From contig JAVKOQ010000048.1 of NCBI GenBank assembly GCA_031835245.1, positions 1-64,000 on the forward strand: a stretch of 64,000 nucleotides of DNA, written 5' to 3'. How positions within the stretch are numbered: position 1 is the stretch's first letter; every line of letters starts with the position of its first letter. Position numbers and translations under genes: made by a program. The stretch comes from Balamuthia mandrillaris (lineage: Eukaryota; Discosea; Longamoebia; Balamuthiidae). Below, piece by piece: positions 54,579 through 63,814 of this stretch. The notes beneath the pieces are model-generated. The model was not told the origin of the DNA. It made no database searches and was given only the letters and a program-made list of their open reading frames with translations.

Positions 54579-56327
54579 ATGAAATGGTTGGGCGACCTGC
54601 TGCTCCTCCTAATAATGTTGATGGTTATGGAAGCTGTGGCAGAGACGCAACTCTGCCAAGAGCTATGCGATTCACTGCTCAAAGAGGGTGACGATCAGTG
54701 CCTAAGCTTAACCAACTGCAAGAAAAATGGTTGCTTCAGCAAGCAACAGATGTGCAGCGTGTTGGATAAAAAACTAATTAAAAACTTGGAGTCATGCGCG
54801 AAGAAGAACGACCGTAAGTACTTCCTTCTAGTTCTTCGTGGATCCGCTTTGCTGTGGCGTGTTAACGTGGCAACTGCGCATCATCTGCGTTGCAGCCAGC
54901 CATTCGTCATGCAAACAGCTAGCCACGTGTTATGTTGGATGCAACGACAAAGTAACCAAGTTAGAGGAGCTCTGTGACTGCATTCTCTCGCGACAGCTCA
55001 TGCAAGGACTTGAAACATGTTACTCTGTTCGTTCCAGTGTGTCCTTCATCTTCTGTGTTTTTGTTTTGTTCTCAGAGTAAGGCTAACAAGCAAACACCTA
55101 CCACCGAAGCGTTTACACAACTGTGCAACACGTGTGGGAACGGCGTTCTTGACGACAACGAGTACTGCGATTTATCGGCACCCATCAGCAGCACAGGAAT
55201 GCACGTGAAATGTAGATCGGATTGTAGCATCTGTGGGGATGGGATTGTGGACAAGAGTCACGGAGAAGAATGTGACCCACCTGGAGAGAAGTGCAGCTCT
55301 GGGTGTACAAAGTTAAGAGGAGATGACGACGATGGAGGGGAGGAAAAGGAGGATGACGATGACAAAAAAGACAGAGGTACATGTAAGAAAGGCGAGGTGA
55401 TGTGCCCGAACTATCAATGCGTGAGAGGTAAAGGTTCCTGCCCACGCTGCAAAGAGGACCGCAATAGTTACGCATGTTGGGACGGCTCCTGTTTGCGATC
55501 AGCGAACCTCACGTCGTGCACCAGCAAGCCGCCTGCTCTTGACGTGCGCCCTACGGAAACAAAGGCAGTGGTTCGACGCGACGAAAGGAAGATCATCGAT
55601 TTAACTGGAAAGAAACAGAAGAAGGAAAGCGCGGACGAGATAGAAGAGCTTTCGATAGGTCGGGTGAACGTTCCTCCTGGAGCGTTTGTTATGGAGGAAG
55701 TCGTGCTGCAAGTGCGGGCAGTAGCGGAAGAAGATGCGAAGCAGTTTGTAGCAAGCAGCTCAGGAGGGGCAACAAGATTGGTCTCAACGATCATTGCGCT
55801 GGTGTTGACAGATGCAAATGACGTGCTGGTGGATGCTGCAACCTTTGCCCAGCCAGTTACTATCGAACTCATTGCGACGTTACCTGATGAGGCGGTAAAT
55901 ATTTTCCTTCTCTCATCCTTTTTTTTCTGTTGTTAACGTTCTTTCCTCTTGTTAGACAATAGAGAACGTTTGTCTAGCTTTCAACAGAGAGAATGAGGAC
56001 CGATGGGTCTGTCTCGAAGACACCCAGGTCATTTCCGAAGATCCTCTCACCCTGAGCGCCAACACAACTCATTTCACCAATTTTGCAGCGTTGCTGCACT
56101 CGGATAACTCGGGTAGCTCTCAACGCTCAGGCTCCTCTGGGAACGACAGACTCATCATCATCGTTTCCGTCGTTGCCGCGGTCGTGGCTGCTGTTGTTGT
56201 GATTGTTGGCATCGGTGGAGGTACCTTCATCAGAAGACGGATGCAACAAGCGGAACTGAAGAGAGAACTTAGTACGAGCGTTGTTCATTTTGGGGAACAT
56301 GATGCAAGAGATGACAGGCATCTTTGA
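54579..56327 (+). CDS. Type I membrane protein with Cys-rich (DUF4215-like) ectodomain
   Basis: Four exons (54579-54813, 54896-55026, 55076-55894, 55956-56327) give 518 residues. A signal peptide (MKWLGDLLLLLIMLMVMEAV) is followed by paired-cysteine segments (LCQELCDSLL, CATCYV-type, CDCILSRQL). Then CGNGVLDDNEYCD and CGDGIVDKSHGEECDPPGE match the Cys-rich repeat found in myxobacterial and protist surface proteins (DUF4215). An acidic linker, another Cys cluster (CPNYQCVRGKGSCPRCKED) and a beta-rich region come next (VNVPPGAFVMEEVVLQV, a ZU5-like opening). One membrane helix (LIIIVSVVAAVVAAVVVIVG) near residue 460 and a basic short cytoplasmic tail end it. A cell-surface receptor or adhesin is likely; no enzyme domain is seen. 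Confidence 0.82.
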
Positions 56328-56416
56328 GAGAAGTTGTTCTTTTTGTGTGGTTTGTTGTTGTTATAGCGTTGCTTTTATTTATCAGTCTTTGTTTTCATAA
56401 GAAGAATAGGGATCAG

Positions 56417-59058
56417 TCAATCCAATGAATATTCGAGTGCAACACTGTACTTCTCTTTCTCTTTTTCTCCAATGTCTTCTTCGCTCGCTTTGTTTTCTTC
56501 GTTGTTTGCTCCCTCGTTTTCTTTCTCTTTCTCTGCTTCTTCTGCTGCTTCTTCTAATTTGTTCGTTACCAGTTGTTGTTGTTGACCTTTTCGTCTCCGC
56601 CAGTCATAAGCGAACGGCGATTGTCCAAAGTTAACTGTGAGCTTAACTCCACCCGTATGTAAGCCTATCACCGGATAGAAACCGGAGGAAGAGGAGTCGT
56701 CGGAAGGATGAACTCCCTCGAAAGCAAAGCCGATGAAGCCTCCATTCTTTGTGTAATATAGTTTGCCAGTTGTCATGTTCCATCCACAACTGCACAAGAG
56801 AGAAGATAAATGAAAAAAATGAAAGGAACGAAAAAACAAACGTTAACCACACCAAAAGAAAGCCTCAGAAGAACACTAAAACAAAAGGCAGAAAAAAAAG
56901 TACCCTATGACGTCGCCTTTGCCATAGAGTGGCCCAAAAGGATGACCGAAGCCTCCTGTTTCATGCGAAAACTTTTTGCCATCGTCTGCATTAAAGAAAG
57001 GCAAGTCATTGGTTGCATTGTTGGACAACAAACGACAGGAAGGAAAGACAAGTCATACCACTGTGATAGCCGAAGCTCCCGCCATCCCATCCAGGCATTC
57101 CTAATCCAGAATGATTTACAGGACAGAGCCCCAAACCTATTGCACTGTTGTATCCAACAACAGATAGAAACGTAAGAAACAAAGTTCCGAAGAAAGAAGC
57201 AGACAGTCAGTAACAATAGCCAAGATAACAATGAACATAAAGAAGAAGAGAGGAGGTGGAAGAGACCAATCCTTGGGAGCACTGTCCACCGTTATTTCGA
57301 AATAATAGAACAAAGCTAGTTCTTCAGCATGTTGTAGTATACAGCTGCGAAGAGCAGGAATCGGCACATCACTGCGAATCATCAACGCACGCTCCTTCCT
57401 CGAGTTCTTTGCAAAAAAGCCACCACCACTTATTTTTGTTAATGTTACAATCAAAGAACAACGAGTATAAGCAAGAAGAATGAAAGATTTGAAGAAAAGA
57501 AGACAAACTATTGAAATGTGAAGCTTAAGTCACTATTGTAGAGTTGAAACTCAGGACAGTTGTGCGGTTTAGCGAGGCGAGAAGGAAGGATTAAAGGTAG
57601 AGAGCCTAATGGAGCGTGTGGCAACAACGGACGCAATGTTGCTCTGATATAGGAGAGAGAGAGAGAGATGAGAAATTAAAAAGTGAATAGCAGCGGAGAG
57701 GGATTGGTATGTACAAATGTGCTATAAGTTCTCTGTACTCCATTAACTCCTGATTACAATGGTAAGATGAAGCAAACGGAAGGAGAGAACGGGAGAAGCA
57801 AGGAAAAAAAAAAGAATGCAAAAAACAAAAGATCGAGAGAAAAAGCACCGTTTGTACGGCATGTATTTTTTCCATGAGCATGAGGTTTTCCTTGTTTCTT
57901 CGCTCCACTTTTGCAATGCTCAGCCGACAGTGTTCTTTCGTGTTTTCTTTCATATGCTCATCCAGGTCGCCTCTTAATATCTTTTGTAAAATATGAGAAT
58001 AAAGGAAGATAAAAACTAAAACTAAAACTAATAGAAGCACGTGCATTCAACTTGCATCCTAAAGGAAAATAAGGACAAGGTACTTCCACTGCAGGACAGG
58101 TTTGTTGGGAGTGTTGTTCCATTTGACCTCGTTGTAATGATGTGTTGCATTTCTCACATTCGATCATAACCGCCTGACATTCGCTTTCTACATGTTCCTA
58201 TGTTGTGTTGTTAAAAGAAAAAAAGCAAGCAAGCAAGAGATACAAGGAAACAAAATGCCTAACACACAACAAGAAGAGAACAAGAACAAAAAGAAAAAGA
58301 AAGAGCAAAAGAAAAACAAAAAGAAATAAAAGACGTACTTGAAGAGACCGAAAAGGTACATTGAGAGAGCAATGAGCACAAGGAGAGGGACGAGCTGGAC
58401 AGCTCTCAGCTACGTGCTGAGCCAGTTCTTTGCGCAGCATTGTCTCGCATTCTTCTGGCAGCAAACTGCAGCTCACTTCCTCCCATTCACACGCCTTCAA
58501 ATGGTCTTTCAAACACCCTTTGTTTATCACTGTTGTTAGTCCCACAGAAATAGAACAAAAAAGAAAAAAAGAAAAAAAATATAAAAAGAAAAAGAAAAAA
58601 AGAAAAGAAAAGAAAGAAAAAAAGAAAAGAGAGAAAAAAGAACGAAAGAAAGAAAAGAATAAAAGAAAAAAGAAAAAAAAGGAACGAAAGAAAGAAAAAA
58701 AGATAGAAAAAAAAAAGAAATGGTTGACGTCAACAATATAGGCACGAAGAGAAGGAAAGAAAAGGAACGAGAGAAGAGAAAGAAAGGAACCTCGTGTAAG
58801 AAGGGTAGCGGTGCAGCCTTGTTCCTTGTGAGGACAGTCGATGGGGAGGTTATCGATGATGCGTTGAATGGGACGGTTGGCACGCAGCTGCTCGGCTCGC
58901 AGCGGCTGTCTGCAGGCAGGACAGCTGGACATGCCATCCTCCCCTCTTTGAAGCCACTGCTCCACGCAGCTACGGCAGTACAACCGGGAGCAACAGGGAG
59001 TCTCCACGACCTCCTCAAAGATATCCGAACAAATCTCACACTCCAATTCGTCCTCCAT
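56417..59058 (-). CDS. RING - TRAF-type zinc finger - SPRY protein (putative E3 ubiquitin ligase)
   Basis: Ten exons (59058-58791, 58529-58339, 58197-58052, 57972-57849, 57749-57715, 57643-57509, 57428-57267, 57144-57059, 56985-56904, 56789-56417) close to 533 residues. Residues 7-49 form a RING: CEIC, PCCSRLYCRSC, CPAC. The canonical His position holds Arg25 (a Cys precedes at 22-23), so zinc ligation is altered. TRAF-type fingers follow: CPHKEQGCTATL, LKDHLKACEWEEVSC, HVESECQAVMIECEKC, CPYFPLGC...DLDEHMKEN, then a short coiled coil. The C-terminal SPRY domain (about 310-480) is of the RanBP9/SSH4 kind: IRSDVPIPALRSC, FYYFEITVD, GLGMPGWDGGSFGYHSDDG, KGDVIGCGWNM, LYYTKNGGFIGFAF, FYPVIGLHT, NFGQSPFAYDW. 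Such proteins select ubiquitylation targets through SPRY. The exon-3/4 junction was set to keep the frame. Confidence 0.88.
58553..58720 (+). repeat. A/G-rich low-complexity tract in RING-TRAF intron
   Basis: Degenerate AAAG/AAAAG units, T/C-rich on the gene's sense strand, filling most of the first intron. Confidence 0.85.
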
Positions 59059-59405
59059 TCAGTTTAAGTCTTTTTTTTTTGTTTTGTTGTCTGCTTCTAT
59101 TTTTCCATGTCGTCACGATAAATTATTCATGTCGACATGATCAATTTAACAAATCCTTCGGTTCGAATCCACCCATCGACGACTCTTTGTTATCCACCAA
59201 CGATCCTCGCAATGAGGCAGAACAAGCATGCCACAAGCAAGAAGTCCGTGATGCAAACGGTAACGGTGTACTCAGAGCAACCTCCCTAGGGAAGAACGCG
59301 CTTTGAAGTCAAGAATCCCAGTTTCTCTGTTCCTGAAAAGAGTTCGCCTCAATAAATATGAATGAATTAAATTTTTGTTGTTGTTGAAGGGAGAGAACAG
59401 TGCGA
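59059..59405. promoter_or_regulatory. Divergent promoter with 14-bp palindrome
   Basis: Between the RING-TRAF-SPRY gene (-) and the first Ras-like gene (+). It has a perfect palindrome TCATGTCGACATGA at 59127-59140. No gene seen. Confidence 0.45.
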
Positions 59406-59584
59406 ATGCAGACCGTAAAGCTGGTCGTGCTGGGCGATAAGGCCTCCCACAAGTCATCTGTCACCGTGCAGTACACGCATGCCGTTACACCCAAAGAATA
59501 TGATCCCACCAGTATGTTCATCTTGTTTTTAGCATTCTTTCGTTCTTGCTTGTAACCACTTTTTCTTTTCATTGTTCATACTTA

Positions 59585-59636
<52 letters not shown>

Positions 59637-60107
59637 CGCTTTGCAGTAGAAGACAGTTACTGGAAGGAAGTAATAGTAGAGGGCATTCCCTTTCGGGTCG
59701 AACTCTTAGACACTGCAGGGACGGAAAACAACATCGCCATGAGGGACCTTTACATGAAGAATGCAGACGGCATTCTGCTGCTCTACTCCATCACCTCCAG
59801 GGCGACCTTCGAGGCTCTCCCAGAGTACGTTGAGCAGACATTGAGGGTGAAGGACGTGGATGAGGTCCCTACGGTTGTGGCTGGGAATTGCTGCGAGCAG
59901 GAGGACAAGAGAGCGGTTACGAAGGAAGAAGGGCAGAAGCTGGCCGCCCAATGGAACGCCGGGTTCTTTGAAATATCGAGCAGGACCAACAAGGAGAGCG
60001 TGGATGAGGTCTTTGCTGAGCTGTTGCGTCGTGTAGCCACGAGCAAGCAGGCGGCACTCCACAAGCAAGGCGGCAAAGAAGGAGCAAAGAGGTGCATCGT
60101 GTGTTGA
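59406..60107 (+). CDS. Atypical Ras-like GTPase with degenerate nucleotide-binding motifs
   Basis: Two exons (59406-59511 and 59647-60107) give 188 residues of Ras-family shape. It begins MQTVKLVVLGDKASHKS: the P-loop G-x4-G-K-S is altered to G-x4-H-K-S. The effector-region text is EYDPT|IEDSYWKEVIVEG, DTAGTEN replaces DTAGQE (switch II), and NKxD is lost (GNCCEQED in its place). The rest of the fold is present: MRDLYMKNADGILLLYSI, AAQWNAGFFEISS (SAK-like), and a C-terminal CIVC that fits a CaaX prenylation box. Loss of three nucleotide-contact motifs suggests a pseudo-GTPase or one with unusual binding. The intron carries a (CT)n tract. A partial tandem copy follows 200 bp downstream. Confidence 0.85.
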
Positions 60108-60305
60108 TAAAGAATTGTTTGGCATTTCATAAAGACCTTCTCGTTGAGAGAGAGAGAAAGAGAAAGAGAGAGCCAGCAAGACAAGAGAGATGGACCGTGG
60201 GAGCTATCGTGCTGGAGCATTACTGGGAGCAACAACCAAGACAAAAGAATTAAAAAGTTTGCTGAAGAAGAAAGGAATCAGCAAGGAGAAGAGAGCCAAC
60301 AACGA

Positions 60306-60470
60306 ATGCAGCAGGTTAAGTTGGTTGTGCTGGGGCAAAAGGACGCTCACAAGGATACTGTCACCCTTCACTACATATGTGGCCCTTCCCTCACATGCTA
60401 TGACCCACAAGTTGGTTTATCCTGTTGGTCTTTCAGCATGCGATGCTTTACTGTCAACTCACGCTCCGTC

Positions 60471-60514
<44 letters not shown>

Positions 60515-60835
60515 CAGCAATAGGCAGTTATTGGAAGGACGTGATGGTAGAGGGCGTGCCCGTTCGAGTCGAGATCGTTGACACAACAGCAATAGAAGAA
60601 TTCTCAGCCATGAGGGACCTTTACATCAAAAATGCAGACTGGCTGGTTCTTCGTAACCGCTCGTAGCAGTTGCCAGGAAGAAGGGCAGAAGCTGGCCGCC
60701 CAGTGGAAGGCTGCCTTCTTCGAGGTATCATGCGAGAACGTGGATGAGGCCTTTGCTGAGCTGTTGCGTCGTGTGGCCACGAGCAAGCAGGCGAAACGCC
60801 GCAAGCGCGGAGAAAAGCGGTGCCTGATGTGCTGA
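60306..60835 (+). CDS. Second, internally deleted Ras-like gene (tandem copy)
   Basis: Tandem relative of the preceding gene, starting MQQVKLVVLGQKDAHKD. Exons 60306-60414 and 60518-60645 join in frame (YDPQV|AIGSYWKDVMVEG). After MRDLYIKNADW about fifty residues present in the first copy (beta-4 to the NKxD region) are missing, and the text resumes at EEGQKLAAQWKAAFFEVS, ending KRCLMC. Joining these two parts needs a 31-nt intron (60646-60676, GT...CCAG), shorter than any other here; without it, the frame stops at about 60664. Switch II is DTTAIEE. Either a minimal, deleted pseudo-GTPase or a pseudogene. The CaaX-like end CLMC is kept. Confidence 0.6.
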
Positions 60836-61127
60836 CTGTAACGCTTCCTCCAGGTTTTGCCACATCAGGGGTCAGGGAGCTGCTCTCTCCCCGTGCTCCC
60901 TCCCCGAAAAACGTGCCACGTTTTATCGAGAGACTATATAGTTACCGGTATGAATCTGGAGACGAAAACGTTGTTGCAATATAGCTCTCAGTGCTGATGC
61001 CCCAGATTCACTTCTCCAAAGATCAATACCGGTAACTCTATAGTCTCTCTTCCTAGGAAACCAAAGAAAAATAATTATATAAAAACAGAGAAGAAAGCAA
61101 AAGACCGTTACACACCAACGCACTGCC
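60836..61127. other. Gap upstream of the Lys-rich gene
   Basis: Holds the inverted-repeat element (60928-61049) and little else. Confidence 0.5.
60928..61049. repeat. Short element with 24-bp terminal inverted repeats (MITE-like)
   Basis: GAGAGACTATATAGTTACCG plus GTAT (60928-60951) is repeated in inverse, with one mismatch, at 61026-61049. An inner pair GAATCTGG/CCAGATTC (60952-60959 and about 61004-61011) extends the foldback. The whole 122-bp unit lies between the second Ras-like gene and the next gene. Size and shape fit a non-autonomous DNA transposon or a stem-loop regulatory element; I do not see clear target-site duplications. Confidence 0.7.
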
Positions 61128-62702
61128 ATGGCTTTGACGGAGGTCTCTCTCCCTCTCTTTCCTTGCGTTATCGTTGTTTCTTTTTTAAAACAAAAGGTTT
61201 TACTCACCGGTGGAGAAAACCGAACAGAGCAAAGCGTTATGGCCGGAGGAAGTGGTCAGCAAGACGTGGGACGTGTCCGTTCTGGAGAGCGAGCTGGTGG
61301 AGCTTTCCACGCTGCTGGCCCTCCTGTCCCACAAAACGGTGCCGCAGCTGCGGGCCTTGTACGGCACCACCGACTGGAAGACCAAGTACCCGGCCTTCAA
61401 GCTGGGTCGCAACAAAAGAGAGCTGGTTCGTTTGTTTTTTTTTTCTTTCCTTCCTTCTTTCCTCGTTTCTTTGAACACTCTCATAAGAACCGTTCTAGTT
61501 GACTCTCTTGTTGTTGTTGTTTTAAACGATATAGTTGGATAACGTGAAAGAATGTTACCTAAGCCATACCGCTGAAGTCCTTAGCCTCCTCAAACCGAAA
61601 CCAAAGCTCGTCGGGTTGTTCGAGTTGGTTCATTCCCTCGCTCTTTGCTTTGTTGCGTTTGGTTTTGTTTCGTTGACGAATAACTTGTTCTCTCAACCAC
61701 AATAAGTGCTCTGAAAAACAGATCAGAGCTGGCCAACCGAGCTTCCACCGTCACCATCACCAGAAAGAATGGAGACACTCATGCCATTCTTGTTCAGAGA
61801 GTCATTGCTCTTATTTCCTCACCTGAAACGCCCACCTCCACCTCTTCTTCTTCTTCCTCCTCCTCCTCAGCAGCAGGTGCTGCCACTGGCTTGGAAGAAT
61901 GCAAGAAGGAGGAGGAGAAGCAACCAAAAAGCGGAAAGAGAAAACGAAAGGATGAGGGAGAAGAACAGCAAGCGGTCAAGGAAGAAAACCAAAAGAAGAA
62001 GAGAGATAACAACAAGAAGGAAAAGAAGGACGTCAAGAAACAGAAACCGGAAAAGAAGGCCACCACGAACAAAAAGGAAGAACGGGAGATGGCGCCGAAG
62101 AAACAGGAAGAGAAGAAAAAGGAAGGAGAAGGAAAAGAGAAGGAAAAGGAGAAAGAGAAGGAAAAAGAACAGGAAAAGGGAGCCGAAGCCTTAACAGCTG
62201 CCACAAACAATATCAATCCTGCCATGTCTCTGCCGACCGAAACCTCCAACACCATTGCTCCTTCCACTCCCTCAACTGCTGTTCTTGCTGATATACATTC
62301 TCCCGCAGAACTCCCTAGCAACATTCAGTTTCGTCGTCAAGCACCGGCTGCTCTCGCTCGGGAGAGCGAACAAAGAGAGTACGTTTGTTTTCTGAAAGTG
62401 TTTCTGTTCTGTTAAAAGCTGTTCATCTCCGTATGTTACTCATCCTTTTGACGTTTCCTTTCAGAGGTGGCCTCTTGGTTCATCAGCAAAGAGTCTCAGC
62501 ACTCATCCAAAAAAACAAAAGGATTCAACAAGAGGCGGTGAGCGCCCAATGCGCAAACGATATCCGCAGCCTTATGGAAACCCTGGAGGCAGAGTTTCTG
62601 GAACCTTGGACAGCGCGACGAGTGTTCATTGAACCTGCTGACCTGGCTCTTGTGTTAGAGAGGTACTTGCAAGCTGCCCGAATGTACAATAATTCAAAAT
62701 AA
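61128..62702 (+). CDS. Hypothetical lysine-rich protein
   Basis: Not recognised. Proposed exons: 61128-61142, 61216-61425, 61535-61614, 61707-62378, 62465-62702, giving 404 residues; the 15-nt first exon (MALTE) is the least certain. The N-terminal part is well structured: SKTWDVSVLESELVELSTLL, SHKTVPQLRALYGTTDWK, KLGRNKREL|LDNVKECYLS, then LVGALKNRSELANRAS and GDTHAILVQRVIALIS. A 150-residue Lys/Glu/Gln stretch follows (KEKEKEKEKEKEQEK), then a Ser/Thr/Pro linker and a helical end (QQEAVSAQCANDIRSLMETL, EPADLALVLERYL). Charge pattern suggests a nuclear or ribosome-linked protein; this is inference. Convergent with the sulfurtransferase, about 35 bp apart. Confidence 0.7.
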
Positions 62703-62736
62703 CAGTCATCTATGAGCTTTAACCATTCTTGTTTGT

Positions 62737-63814
62737 TCATTGGTTTCGTTGCTGAAGATGTTGTTTTGGTGTGTCCTCTCTACGAACCCATTCTGTCCAG
62801 GAGCCGTCATAAACAGACACATTCTCTTCCTTGCCTAACAAATAGAGCGCCAGCGCTTCGACACACGCGGTTACACCTTTTATTGCAACAAGAAGGATTA
62901 ACAAAGAGTGAGTGAAAAAAAAAAGATAACAAGAAAAGCATCTCGTACCACTTCCGCAGCTGCAAACGATATCTTTGCTCAAGTCTATTCCTCTCTTTTC
63001 AAATTCAACTTTCAGCTCGGAAGAATCTTTCAAATAGAGGATGGTCCCTCCTTCAGAAGTTGCTGTTAAAGACAGAAAAAAAGTGAGTCAACTTTGTTGA
63101 TTGGTAATACATTCAGGGTGACTGACTTGAGGGAGTGAAAAGAGCCAACATCGGAAGGGAAACACTGCCTGGGATAGACCCGCTAGGTACATTACGATAG
63201 GCTGGCTGTTGTAATTTTAGTTTTAGTTTTAGTTTTTTTTGAAGGAATGCTCCCTCAGATATTGGAGGAACTGAAGAAGAAGAAGAAGAAGAAGAAGAAG
63301 AAGAAGAAGAAGAAGAAGAAGAAGAAGAAGAAGAAGAAGAAGAACAAGAATAAGAAGAAGAAGAACAAGAAGAAGAAGAAGAAGAAAGAAGAACAAGAAG
63401 AAGAACAAGAAGAAGAACCAGAAGAAGAAGCAGAAGAAGGGAAACCGTACTTCATCTCCTCTTCCGTAGAATCTTTCTTCTTCTCTGGCATCCAGCACTT
63501 GGACGTCGTCTTTGTTCGTCAACAAGGTTAGCATCTGCTCAGCACTACGCACCAACTCAGGACGAAAGGTTGCTTTGTATTTGCCCTATTTTTTCATCAA
63601 CAGAACGTGATGAGTTGAACAACAGAGGTAAAAAAGAAAACAAAAAACTTTCAAGCACAACGGCAAAGCATTACTGAGTTGGAAGCAGAAGAGGAACGAG
63701 CGGGAACGGAAGTAATGTTCTTCGGCCAGTTCTGGAAGCCTCCCTCCAGGATGGACACCTTCTCGTGGCCAAAGATGTAAAAATTCCACCAAACCCTAGC
63801 CGATGCCACCAAGC
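62737..63814 (-). CDS. MPST: 3-Mercaptopyruvate sulfurtransferase (rhodanese family), 5' end outside window
   Basis: Exons 63814-63675, 63585-63446, 63182-63127, 63062-62949 and 62876-62737 form the last five coding pieces. The enzyme moves sulfur from mercaptopyruvate to thiols or cyanide. The first rhodanese domain ends RVWWNFYIFGHEKVSILEGG; the second reads GKYKATFRPELVRS, VLDAREEERF, GSIPGSVSLPMLALF, then the active-site loop CGSGVTAC, split by an intron after the catalytic Cys region, and LALYLLGKEENVSVYDGSWTEW before the stop. CGSGVTAC is typical of MPST, while rhodanese proper has CRKGVTAC. One intron (63445-63183) is filled by a GAA/TTC repeat. Upstream exons lie past 63814 or beyond the window; the flank to 64000 is pyrimidine-rich intron on the sense strand. 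Confidence 0.95.
63273..63436 (+). repeat. (GAA)n trinucleotide repeat in sulfurtransferase intron
   Basis: About 23 pure GAA units (to about 63343) then an interrupted GAA/CAA run to about 63436, inside the intron 63445-63183 of the minus-strand gene, where it reads (TTC)n. It is the longest simple repeat in the window. Confidence 0.93.

Noticed and set aside
58198-58800. Phe-rich membrane-like segment in the RING-TRAF gene
   Set aside because: T-rich intron read through in frame; removing it joins RING text to TRAF fingers.
63273-63436. CRISPR-like or satellite array
   Set aside because: Pure trinucleotide repeat without spacers, in an intron.
63229-63555. Frames over the GAA/TTC tract
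   Set aside because: The Leu/Lys homopolymers are an intronic microsatellite; only the RSAEQMLTLLTNK part is coding.
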